Notes: a model not told the origin generated them from the letters alone. A stretch of DNA of 8,013 nucleotides from Pseudomonadota bacterium (GCA_023388675.1 JAEWFU010000500.1:1-8013), one strand, 5' to 3'; counted from the stretch's first letter, positions 1 through 6,315 are shown. Translations and numbers: made by a program.

Positions 1-7
1 ATGCACT

Positions 8-53
8 ACGGTCCTCATCCTGAGGTGCGAGCGCAGCGAGCCTCGAAGGACGC
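8..53. repeat. Imperfect palindromic intergenic element (Rhizobiales-type dispersed repeat, putative)
   Basis: The segment just downstream of hpd contains nested dyads: CCTCA/TGAGG around TCC at 13-25, GTCCT at 11-15 paired with AGGAC at 47-51, and GAGG at 22-25 paired with CCTC at 41-44. As RNA from either strand it would fold into an imperfect hairpin. The pattern (CCTCATCCTGAGG, a GC-rich variable loop, then CCTCGAAGGAC) looks like a dispersed palindromic repeat I associate with Rhizobiales intergenic regions; that recognition is from memory, not a search. It could also help end hpd transcription, although no T-run follows on the minus strand. Confidence 0.5.
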
Positions 54-74
54 ACCCACAAACTGGCCGTCGAC

Positions 75-1187
75 CTATTCAGCAGCTTCCGTCTTGATCA
101 CGCCGCGCCGGATCTGGTCTTCCTCGATGGATTCGAACAGCGCACGGAAGTTGCCTTCGCCGAAGCCTTCGTCGCCCTTCCTCTGGATGAACTCGAAGAA
201 GATCGGCCCGATCACGGTCTTGGAGAATATCTGCAGCAGGATCTTGGTCATGCCGCCGTTCACCACGCCTTCGCCGTCGATCAGGATGCCGTGCTTCTTC
301 ATCCGCTCGACCGGCTCGTCATGGCCGTTCACGCGGTCGTACGACATCTCGTAATAGGTCTCCGGCGGCCCGGGCATGAACTTCAGCCCGTTGTCGGCCA
401 GTCTGTCGGTGGCGTCGTAGATGCCGTCGGTGCCCACCGCGATATGCTGGATGCCTTCGCCCTTATACTTGCGCAGGTATTCCGCGATCTGGCTCGTGTC
501 GTCCTTGGACTCGTTCAGCGGAATGCGGATCTTGCCGCAGGGGCTTGTGATCGCGCGGGAGACCAGTCCGGTGATGCGACCGTCAATGTCGAAGAAGTGG
601 ATCTGCGTGAAGCCGAACAGCTCGCGGTAGAAATCCCACCACTTGTCCATGTTGCCGCGATAGACGTTGTGGGTCAGGTGGTCGAGATAATAGAAGCCGA
701 CGCCTTCGGGTCGTGGATTGCGCTCGCCGAGCCATTCGAATTCGGCATCGTAGGCCGAACCCTTGTCGCCGTATCGGTCGATGAAATAGAGCAGCGAGCC
801 GCCGATGCCGACGATCGCGGGCACGTCCAACGTCTTGTCGTCGCCTTCGTAGGGCGTGGCGCCCTTCGAGACGGCGTGATCGAAAGCGTGTTTGGCATCC
901 ACCACGCGCCACGCCATCGAGGGAGCGCAGGGGCCGTGCTCGCCGACGAAGCGCACGGCGTGCGAGCCGGACTCGGCGTTCACCACATAGTTGATGTCGC
1001 CCTGCCGCCAGACGGTGATGTTCTTGCTGCGGTGCTTCGCTACCGGCGTGTAGCCCATGCGCGAAAACAGTTCCTCCAGCTTCGCCGGATCTTCATGCGC
1101 GAATTCGACAAACTCGAATCCGTCGGTGCCGGCGGGATTTTCCGCGGTGATTTTTGCGGGCGGTGCGTCGTGTGGGAACGGACCCAT
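75..1187 (-). CDS. hpd: 4-hydroxyphenylpyruvate dioxygenase (HPPD)
   Basis: Encodes a 370-residue cytoplasmic non-haem iron(II) dioxygenase that converts 4-hydroxyphenylpyruvate to homogentisate, the second step of tyrosine catabolism after transamination. The length is normal for bacterial HPPD. The two vicinal-oxygen-chelate halves cover about residues 22-150 and 163-350. The expected iron ligands are present: His170 in LDHLTHNV, His248 in GIQHIAV and Glu332 in FFEFIQRKG. The C-terminal closing segment, with NFRALFESIEEDQ, is intact. The ATG at 1185-1187 is preceded by a near-perfect ribosome site, AAGGAGG, six bases upstream (complement of 1194-1200), which fixes the start. The gene is divergent from an Lrp/AsnC regulator, a common arrangement suggesting amino-acid-responsive control. 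Homogentisate dioxygenase and the later pathway genes are not in the window. The family call is secure. Confidence 0.97.
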   Translation of the reverse strand: MGPFPHDAPPAKITAENPAGTDGFEFVEFAHEDPAKLEELFSRMGYTPVAKHRSKNITVWRQGDINYVVNAESGSHAVRFVGEHGPCAPSMAWRVVDAKHAFDHAVSKGATPYEGDDKTLDVPAIVGIGGSLLYFIDRYGDKGSAYDAEFEWLGERNPRPEGVGFYYLDHLTHNVYRGNMDKWWDFYRELFGFTQIHFFDIDGRITGLVSRAITSPCGKIRIPLNESKDDTSQIAEYLRKYKGEGIQHIAVGTDGIYDATDRLADNGLKFMPGPPETYYEMSYDRVNGHDEPVERMKKHGILIDGEGVVNGGMTKILLQIFSKTVIGPIFFEFIQRKGDEGFGEGNFRALFESIEEDQIRRGVIKTEAAE

Positions 1188-1244
1188 GATGTTCCTCCTT
1201 GAAGAGCCGGATTTGAGCGTGAAGGAATCCTACTACCGGAACTC

Positions 1245-1259
1245 TGCAAAGGGCTTGCA
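1245..1259. promoter_or_regulatory. Candidate operator dyad between hpd and the Lrp/AsnC gene
   Basis: A perfect 5-bp inverted repeat, TGCAA (1245-1249) and TTGCA (1255-1259), is separated by five bases. The 15-bp total length is what Lrp-family sites usually have. It lies about 58 bp upstream of the hpd start and 58 bp upstream of the chosen regulator start, so one bound protein could act on both promoters. A looser dyad, ACCGG at 1235-1239 and CCGGT at 1267-1271, surrounds it. Assignment to the adjacent regulator is inference from position and symmetry. No convincing -35/-10 pair was found for either gene. Confidence 0.4.
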
Positions 1260-1317
1260 TTCGGAACCGGTAAGTTCACTATGCATGCGAGGAAGATGCA
1301 CGCTGAGCGGGAATGTC

Positions 1318-1785
1318 GTGGTTGTGGAGCGTCTCGACAAATTTGATCGCAAGATACTGGCGCATTTGCAGGAAGATGCGCGGCTGACGAACAATGATCT
1401 TTCGGAGCGCGTGAACCTGTCGCCCTCGCAATGTTCCCGCCGGCGGCAGCGCCTCGAGGACGAAGGACTGATCCGCGGCTATCGTGCCGTCCTCGACCGG
1501 AACCGGCTCGGTTTCCCGCTCGTCAACGTCATCTCGGTAACGCTGGCGACGCACAATCGCGACAATGCCCGCCGCTTTGCCGACCTCCTGACCCGCCTGC
1601 CCGAAGTGCAGGAAGCTCACGCGCTCACCGGCGAGATGGACTATATCCTGAAGGTCGTGACGCCGGACCTGAAATCGCTGGCCGATTTTGTCAACGACGT
1701 GCTCCTACCGCACGACTCCGTACAGCACGTGAAGACGGCGATCGTGCTGGAAACGCTCAAGGAGACCAATGCCCTGCCGATCTGA
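1318..1785 (+). CDS. Lrp/AsnC family transcriptional regulator
   Basis: Encodes about 155 residues, normal for the family. The N-terminal winged helix-turn-helix starts with LDKFDRKILAHLQEDARLTN, with recognition helix in SPSQCSRRRQRLEDEGLI (about 35-52). A C-terminal RAM/AsnC ligand-binding domain follows from about residue 66, with the characteristic turn GEMDYILKV near 105-113. Family members bind amino acids or related metabolites and form dimers to octamers on DNA. The start is uncertain. GTG at 1318 sits five bases after GAGCGGGA and gives the usual short N-terminus; GTG at 1324 and ATG at 1285 are alternatives, and a longer frame back to 1057 would overlap hpd and is unlikely. Being divergent from hpd, it is most likely a local regulator of aromatic amino acid breakdown. 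It also lies 127 bp upstream of the TRAP operon on the same strand and could influence that too. Confidence 0.9.
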   Translation: MVVERLDKFDRKILAHLQEDARLTNNDLSERVNLSPSQCSRRRQRLEDEGLIRGYRAVLDRNRLGFPLVNVISVTLATHNRDNARRFADLLTRLPEVQEAHALTGEMDYILKVVTPDLKSLADFVNDVLLPHDSVQHVKTAIVLETLKETNALPI

Positions 1786-1912
1786 ATGTTACAAAAAAAT
1801 GCCGATGGCATACTTTATTGTTACATAAAGTTCTGTAGGATCGCGGCTCCGGACCGGGTACAAAGAGCAGTGAGGAGCCACCCGGAAGTCGGATCGTTCA
1901 GGGAGGAACAGA
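1786..1912 (+). promoter_or_regulatory. AT-rich promoter/operator region and leader of the TRAP operon
   Basis: The first 50 bases after the regulator's stop are strikingly AT-rich in a GC-rich window, which marks a likely promoter region. It holds a perfect 7-bp inverted repeat, ACTTTAT (1812-1818) and ATAAAGT (1825-1831), around TGTTAC. TGTTACA occurs twice as a direct repeat, at 1787-1793 and 1819-1825, 32 bp or about three helical turns apart. A small dyad ATGCC-GAT-GGCAT lies at 1799-1811. A weak -10-like TAGGAT sits at 1836-1841, but no good -35 pairs with it, so no promoter is assigned. A strong ribosome site, GGGAGGA at 1901-1907, precedes the dctP ATG. Confidence 0.5.
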
Positions 1913-2965
1913 ATGAAGCCTGCATTCTTCAAGTCGCTCGTCGTTGCCGCATCGATTGCATCGGCGGGATGGCTGGCAACCACAACCGCCACGCTCGCGC
2001 AGGAAGTGACGCTGCGCCTGCATCAGTTCCTGCCGCCGCAGGCAAACGTGCCGAAGCTGGTGCTGGACCCGTGGGCCGACAAGGTCGAGGCGGAATCGGG
2101 CGGCCGCATCAAGATCGAGCGCTACCCTGCCATGCAACTCGGCGGCACGCCGCCCCAGTTGATCGACCAGGCACAGGACGGCACTGTCGATATCGTGTGG
2201 ACGCTTCCGGGCTCCACGCCGGGCCGCTTCCCCTCCACCGAGGTATTCGAACTGCCCTTCATGATGACGAATGCCGAGGCAACGTCGCGGGCCTATTGGG
2301 ATCTGTTCGAGTCACACATGAAGGACACCGAATTCAAGGATGTCCACGTGATCGGCGTGTGGGTCCATGGTCCCGGCATGCTGCATTCCAAGACGCCGAT
2401 CGAGAAGCTGGAAGATTTGACAGGCATGAAGGTGCGCGCGCCAACGCGCATCATCAACACGCTTCTCGGCACGCTTGGTGCGACCCCGGTCGGTATGCCC
2501 GTGCCGCAGATCACCGAGGCGCTTTCGAAGGGCGTGATCGATGCCTGTGTCATCCCGTGGGAAGTCACCCCGTCTCTCAAGGTGCCCGAGCTGGTCGAGA
2601 ACCACACGGAATTTGCGGGCGACCACGCGCTCTACACGACGACCTTCGTGCTGGCGATGAACAAGGCGAAGTATGACAGCCTGCCTGACGATTTGAAGAA
2701 GGTGCTCGACGACAATTCCGGCCAGGAGTTCGCGGCCTTTGCCGGTCGCACGCAGGCTGGCGCAGACGGTCCGAGCCGCCAGATCGCGGTCGACCGCGGC
2801 AACAACATCATCACGCTCGACGAGGCCGAAGTTGCCAAGTGGCAGGAAGCTGCCCAGCCCGTGATCGACAATTGGGTCGCCGAGATGGATGGCAAGGGAC
2901 TTGACGGCAAGGGACTTCTGGAAGAGGCCCGCGCGCTGATTGAGAAATACACGGCCGCGCAGTAA
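1913..2965 (+). CDS. dctP: TRAP transporter substrate-binding protein, DctP family
   Basis: Encodes a 350-residue periplasmic solute receptor for a tripartite ATP-independent periplasmic (TRAP) transporter. A Sec signal peptide is clear: MKPAFFK, a hydrophobic stretch at about 8-28, and probable cleavage after Ala29 (TLA|QEV). The mature part has DctP hallmarks: SGGRIKIERYPAMQLGG at 62-78, TVDIVWTLPG at 91-100, and GMKVRAP at 171-177, whose Arg175 corresponds to the family arginine that grips the substrate carboxylate. The start is fixed by GGGAGGA at 1901-1907. This is the first gene of a plus-strand group with a monooxygenase gene and the two membrane subunits, so the ligand is probably an organic acid, perhaps aromatic. 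The symbol is a family label and does not imply C4-dicarboxylate specificity. The C-terminus contains a short duplicated DGKGL unit. Confidence 0.94.
   Translation: MKPAFFKSLVVAASIASAGWLATTTATLAQEVTLRLHQFLPPQANVPKLVLDPWADKVEAESGGRIKIERYPAMQLGGTPPQLIDQAQDGTVDIVWTLPGSTPGRFPSTEVFELPFMMTNAEATSRAYWDLFESHMKDTEFKDVHVIGVWVHGPGMLHSKTPIEKLEDLTGMKVRAPTRIINTLLGTLGATPVGMPVPQITEALSKGVIDACVIPWEVTPSLKVPELVENHTEFAGDHALYTTTFVLAMNKAKYDSLPDDLKKVLDDNSGQEFAAFAGRTQAGADGPSRQIAVDRGNNIITLDEAEVAKWQEAAQPVIDNWVAEMDGKGLDGKGLLEEARALIEKYTAAQ
2891..2917 (+). repeat. 15-bp period tandem repeat inside dctP
   Basis: GGCAAGGGACTT occurs at 2891-2902 and again at 2906-2917, giving two consecutive DGKGL units (residues 326-335) in a surface-type helix-linker near the C-terminus of the binding protein. 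The frame is kept, so this looks like an in-frame five-codon duplication. Confidence 0.75.
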
Positions 2966-2980
2966 TATCGTCCGACAGAA

Positions 2981-3015
2981 TGAAGCGGGGCGGATGACGA
3001 GTCCGCCCCGCTTCA
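2981..3015 (+). terminator. Strong intercistronic stem-loop after dctP
   Basis: A perfect 14-bp inverted repeat (2981-2994 pairing with 3002-3015) encloses a 7-base loop. The stem is GC-rich, and it lies wholly within the 65-bp gap between dctP and the monooxygenase gene. No T-run follows, so it is unlikely to be a full intrinsic terminator. Known parallels behind binding-protein genes in transport operons suggest partial termination or protection of the upstream mRNA from 3' exonucleases, which would raise the binding protein above the downstream products. That role is inferred. Confidence 0.65.
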
Positions 3016-3030
3016 CATCCGGGGAAGCCA

Positions 3031-4305
3031 ATGAGCGTCATTATCGTCGGCGGCGGCATAGCGGGACTGTCGCTTGCGCTGTCTCTGCACCAGGCCGGTA
3101 TAGCCGCCCGCCTGTTCGAGCAGGTGTCGGCGATCCGGCCGCTCGGCGTCGGCATCAACGTCCAGCCGCATGCGGTGCGCGAGCTTTTCGAGATGGGGCT
3201 GGAAGGCGAGCTGGAGGCCATCGGCGTTCGGACCCAGGAAGTCGCATATTTCTCCAAGCGTGGCCGGCTGATCTGGTCGGAGCCGCGCGGCCGCTTCGCC
3301 GGCTACGATTGGCCGCAATTTTCGGTCCATCGTGGCATGCTGCAGTCGATGCTGTTCGACGCGGTGCGCAAGCGGCTCGGCGAGGCGGCAGTCGTCACCG
3401 GCATGGCGGCCGAAGCCTTCCGCGAGGCGGATGGCAAGGTCGAACTCATGCTCCGCCAATCCGATGGCCGATTGCACCGCGAGGAAGCCGGCATTCTGGT
3501 CGCAGCCGATGGCATCCATTCGGCCGTGCGCAGGCAGCTTTTCCCCGATGAGGGACCGCCGCGGTGGGGTGGAGCGGTGCTGTGGCGGGGAACGACCCGC
3601 GCGCGGCCATTCCTGACCGGCGCAACGATGGCGATGGCCGGGCACGAATGGCAGAAGTTCGTCACCTATCCGATCTCCCGGCCGGATCCGGAAACGGGCG
3701 AGGCACTCATCAACTGGATTGGCGAGCTGAAATACGATCCGGGTGCCGGCTGGAACCGCGAGGACTGGAACCGTCAGGGCGACTTTGCCGATTTCCTGCC
3801 GGCTTTCGAGGACTGGCGTTTCGATTGGCTGGATTGCCCGTCGCTGATGCGCGCCGGCGGCGTATGCTTCGAATATCCCATGGTCGACCGAGAGCCGCTG
3901 GAGCGCTGGACGCACGGGCGTGTCACGCTCATCGGCGACGCTGCCCACCCTATGTATCCGATCGGCTCGAACGGTGCCTCGCAGGCTATCATCGATGCGC
4001 GCGTGCTCACGAGGGCGTTCATCGACCATGGCGTGGGTCAGGACGCGCTCGAGGCATATGAGGCAGAGCGCCGCCCGGCGACGACTCGCATCGTCGTTGC
4101 CAATCGCGGCAATGGACCGGATCAGGTGATGCAGATCGTGGAGGAGCGTTGCGGCGGCGAGTTCGACGATGTGACAGAGGTGCTCTCCCGCACCGAGCTG
4201 GAGCAGACTGCGGCCGCCTACAAGAAGATCGCTGGTTTCGACGTGGAGACCCTGAATGCGCGGCCTCCGCTCGTCCCACTGGGCATTCCATCGGTTTCGG
4301 CTTGA
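3031..4305 (+). CDS. FAD-dependent monooxygenase, PhzS-like (flavin-dependent oxidoreductase)
   Basis: Encodes a 424-residue cytoplasmic class A flavoprotein monooxygenase, expected to use NAD(P)H and O2 to hydroxylate an aromatic ring. Its three family motifs are intact: the GxGxxG dinucleotide fold at 7-12 (VGGGIAGLS) with Glu30 for the FAD ribose, the DG motif at Asp160-Gly161 (AADGIHSAVR), and the GD motif at Gly302-Asp303 (LIGDAAHPMYPIGSNGASQA). The segments IRPLGVGINVQP, WSEPRG, SVHRGMLQ, the YPMVDREPL stretch and MYPIGSNGASQAI closely resemble phenazine monooxygenase PhzS as I remember it. No phenazine genes are present, so the name marks the subfamily only. The ATG follows GGGGAAG at 3021-3027. 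The gene lies between the binding-protein gene and the membrane-subunit genes of the TRAP system, so its substrate is plausibly the imported compound. The exact substrate cannot be read from sequence. Confidence 0.92.
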   Translation: MSVIIVGGGIAGLSLALSLHQAGIAARLFEQVSAIRPLGVGINVQPHAVRELFEMGLEGELEAIGVRTQEVAYFSKRGRLIWSEPRGRFAGYDWPQFSVHRGMLQSMLFDAVRKRLGEAAVVTGMAAEAFREADGKVELMLRQSDGRLHREEAGILVAADGIHSAVRRQLFPDEGPPRWGGAVLWRGTTRARPFLTGATMAMAGHEWQKFVTYPISRPDPETGEALINWIGELKYDPGAGWNREDWNRQGDFADFLPAFEDWRFDWLDCPSLMRAGGVCFEYPMVDREPLERWTHGRVTLIGDAAHPMYPIGSNGASQAIIDARVLTRAFIDHGVGQDALEAYEAERRPATTRIVVANRGNGPDQVMQIVEERCGGEFDDVTEVLSRTELEQTAAAYKKIAGFDVETLNARPPLVPLGIPSVSA

Positions 4306-4420
4306 ATGCCAACGGGGCCATCTGTTATGAACTATAACAATAATGAATTTCCGGATGCTTGTCGCTGCGTCTCGCAGCGAGTAGCGTTCCGATCCGGACG
4401 TCCGGGGGTGGAGGAGCTAG
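4306..4420 (+). promoter_or_regulatory. Regulatory region before dctQ with operator-like dyad
   Basis: This 115-bp gap contains an AT-rich island. Within it is a perfect 6-bp inverted repeat, TGTTAT (4323-4328) and ATAACA (4334-4339), around GAACT. Further on are an 8-bp stem-loop at 4362-4380 (TCGCTGCG, loop TCT) and the 12-bp palindrome CCGGACGTCCGG at 4394-4405, close to the ribosome site GGAGGAG at 4410-4416. A weak promoter-like pair, TTGAAT at 4302-4307 and TATGAA at 4326-4331 (18-bp spacing), would place the dyad over the -10. The TGTTAY half-sites recall those before dctP. A separate promoter for dctQM is suggested, not shown. Confidence 0.45.
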
Positions 4421-4954
4421 ATGAGGCGATCTGCAACGATCGAATGGTTGGCGCGCGCGCTTGCCATTCTCGGCGGGCTCGTACTGGTGGCCATCACCCT
4501 GCTGACAGTGGTCAGCATCACCGGACGCGCGTTCGTGCGCCAGGGTCTGGGGCCGATCCCCGGCGACTTCGAGCTGGTGGAGGCGATGACCGCCTTTGCG
4601 GTCTTCTCGTTCCTGCCCTGGTGCCAGCTCCGGCGCGCGCACGCGACGGTCGATGTCTTCACCAGCTTCTTTCCCGACAGGGTCAACAGGATCATCGACC
4701 TGCTTGCTGAAACTCTGATGACGCTGGTGATGATCCTCCTCGCCTGGCGGCTCTGGTACGGCATGATGGACAAGATCCGCTATCAGGAGACGACCTTTAT
4801 CCTCCAGTTCCCGGTGTGGTGGGGGTTTGCAGTGGCCATGTGCGCCATTTTGGTGGGCGTTGTCGTATCGGTGTATATGACCGTCATACGGGCACATGAA
4901 GTGTTCGCCGGCGAAAACCAGTTCGCGCCGACGAAGGGGGGAGATGCGTCTTGA
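4421..4954 (+). CDS. dctQ: TRAP transporter small permease subunit, DctQ family
   Basis: Encodes 177 residues, a standard size for the four-helix small membrane subunit of TRAP transporters, which partners the large permease in the inner membrane. Hydrophobic segments are visible at about 12-34, 52-70, 91-113 and 130-157. Family-typical features are PGDFELVEAMTAF around 47-59 and FLPWCQLRRAHATVDVF at 64-80, where the basic loop after the second helix is usual. The start is set by GGAGGAG at 4410-4416, four bases before the ATG. Its stop overlaps the start of the large permease by four bases, so the two are translationally coupled. The symbol is a family label; substrate identity is not implied. 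Confidence 0.93.
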   Translation: MRRSATIEWLARALAILGGLVLVAITLLTVVSITGRAFVRQGLGPIPGDFELVEAMTAFAVFSFLPWCQLRRAHATVDVFTSFFPDRVNRIIDLLAETLMTLVMILLAWRLWYGMMDKIRYQETTFILQFPVWWGFAVAMCAILVGVVVSVYMTVIRAHEVFAGENQFAPTKGGDAS

Positions 4955-6273
4955 GCAACCTCGAACTGGGCATCTACTCCTTTCCCGTCCTTCTGCTGCT
5001 GATCTTCCTGCGTATCCCGATCGGGCTGGCGATGCTGACCTGCGGGCTGGCCGGCACATGGCTGATCATGGGCTCGACGGCTCCGATCCTCGCGCGCCTG
5101 AAGTTCGAGACATACTCGACCTTCTCCAGCTATTCGCTTTCGATCATCCCTCTGTTCCTGCTGATGGGGCAGTTCGCCACCCTCGGCGGCATGTCGCAGT
5201 CGCTGTTCAAGGCCGCCAACGCCTGGCTGGGCCACCGCCGCGGCGGCGTTGCCATGTCGGCAATCGGCGCTTGCGCAGGCTTCGGCGCGATCTGTGGGTC
5301 ATCGCTTGCGACCGCGGCTACGATGGCGCAGGTGGCGCTGCCCGAACTGCGCCGCTATGGCTATTCCGGCGCGCTGGCGACCGGCACTCTGGCTGCCGGC
5401 GGCACCCTGGGTGTGCTTATTCCGCCGTCGGTCGTGCTCGTCATCTACGCGATCCTCGCCGAGCAGAACATCGCCAAGCTGTTCGTTGCTGCGTTCATTC
5501 CGGGCATTCTCGCCGCTATCGGCTACATGATCGCCATTTCGATCTACGTCCGTCTTTTTCCCGACTCGGCGGGCTCCAGCCCGAAACCGACCTACGGTGC
5601 GCGCTTCAAGGCGCTGGCCGATGTCTGGCCGGTGCTGCTTGTGTTCCTCGCAGTGGTCGGCGGTATCTACACGGGCTGGTTCACACCCACCGAAGCCGCC
5701 GCGGTGGGCGCGGCCGGCACCGGTCTGATAGCGCTCATCAATGGCGGGCTGACCCGCGAGACGCTGATAGCCTCCATCCTCACCACCGCCTCGGCAACGG
5801 CGCTCATCTTCTTCATCGTATTCGGCGCAGCGATCTACAACAGCTTCCTGGCGCTCTCGCAGCTCCCGGTCGAGGCGGCGGCCTTCATCACCGAGCAAGG
5901 CTTGAACCCTTGGCTGGTGTTGGTCTGCATCCTGCTGTTCTATCTCGTGCTGGGCTGCTTCATGGATTCGCTGTCCATGATCCTGCTAACCGTGCCCATC
6001 TTCTTCCCGATCGTCAGCGGTCTGGATTTCGGTCTCGGTGCGGAGGAGTTTGCGCTCTGGTTCGGCATACTCGTGCTGATCGTGGTCGAGGTCGGGCTGA
6101 TTACCCCACCGGTGGGTATGAACCTCTTCGTCATCAACTCGATGGCGAGAGATATTCCCGTCCTTCACACCTATCGCGGCGTCACGCCCTTCGTCATCAG
6201 CGACATCGTCCGCACGGCCTTGCTGGTGCTTTTCCCCGTCATTTCGCTGTTCATGGTGCGGCTGCTCTACTGA
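4951..6273 (+). CDS. dctM: TRAP transporter large permease subunit, DctM family
   Basis: Encodes a 440-residue inner-membrane protein, the sodium-coupled transport channel of the TRAP system. It is hydrophobic throughout, with roughly 11-12 helices. Family motifs include CGSSLATAATM at 115-125, GVLIPPSVVLVIYAILAE at 154-171, GWFTPTEAAAVGA at 242-254, the FMDSLSMILLTVPIFFPIV stretch at 337-355 and ITPPVGMNLFVI at 384-395. The start is a TTG at 4951 overlapping the dctQ stop (TTGA), preceded by AAGGGGGGAG at 4934-4943. The nearby ATG at 4944 is in another frame, so TTG is the best choice. The protein looks full length. A terminator hairpin begins 14 bases after its stop, ending the transport operon. 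Confidence 0.95.
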   Translation: MSNLELGIYSFPVLLLLIFLRIPIGLAMLTCGLAGTWLIMGSTAPILARLKFETYSTFSSYSLSIIPLFLLMGQFATLGGMSQSLFKAANAWLGHRRGGVAMSAIGACAGFGAICGSSLATAATMAQVALPELRRYGYSGALATGTLAAGGTLGVLIPPSVVLVIYAILAEQNIAKLFVAAFIPGILAAIGYMIAISIYVRLFPDSAGSSPKPTYGARFKALADVWPVLLVFLAVVGGIYTGWFTPTEAAAVGAAGTGLIALINGGLTRETLIASILTTASATALIFFIVFGAAIYNSFLALSQLPVEAAAFITEQGLNPWLVLVCILLFYLVLGCFMDSLSMILLTVPIFFPIVSGLDFGLGAEEFALWFGILVLIVVEVGLITPPVGMNLFVINSMARDIPVLHTYRGVTPFVISDIVRTALLVLFPVISLFMVRLLY

Positions 6274-6280
6274 ACGCGAA

Positions 6281-6315
6281 AAGAAAACGGCCGGCGATTC
6301 GCCGGCCGTCCTTCA
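6281..6315. terminator. Convergent terminator hairpin between dctM and the DUF442 gene
   Basis: A 10-bp GC-rich stem (ACGGCCGGCG at 6287-6296 pairing with 6300-6309) has a 3-base loop. On the minus strand it is followed directly by TTTTCTTTT (complement of 6278-6286), a good intrinsic terminator for the leftward gene that stops at 6330. Rightward, the tail GTCCTTC is poorer but the same stem probably also ends dctM transcription. Confidence 0.8.

Noticed and set aside
291..1202. 303-codon plus-strand frame opposite hpd
   Set aside because: It is the antisense shadow of a clearly real gene with all HPPD iron ligands; its translation shows no recognisable domain and reflects GC-rich codon bias.
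1057..1317. N-terminal extension of the Lrp/AsnC gene to an ATG at 1057
   Set aside because: It would overlap the hpd 5' end and the divergent promoter region and adds about 87 residues foreign to the family; GTG at 1318 or 1324 gives the normal length.
1799..1811. ATGCC-GAT-GGCAT dyad after the Lrp/AsnC gene as an intrinsic terminator
   Set aside because: The stem is only 5 bp and is followed by ACTTTATTG, not a clean T-run, so it is too weak to call as a terminator.
2312..3031. 239-codon minus-strand frame opposite dctP
   Set aside because: Shadow of the binding-protein gene; it begins inside the next gene's start region and crosses the intercistronic stem-loop.
3013..4029. 338-codon minus-strand frame opposite the monooxygenase gene
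   Set aside because: Arginine- and histidine-rich shadow translation without domain features; the plus strand has all three flavoprotein motifs.
3031..4305. Phenazine modification function for the PhzS-like protein
   Set aside because: No phenazine core biosynthesis genes are visible; similarity supports only a subfamily of aromatic hydroxylases.
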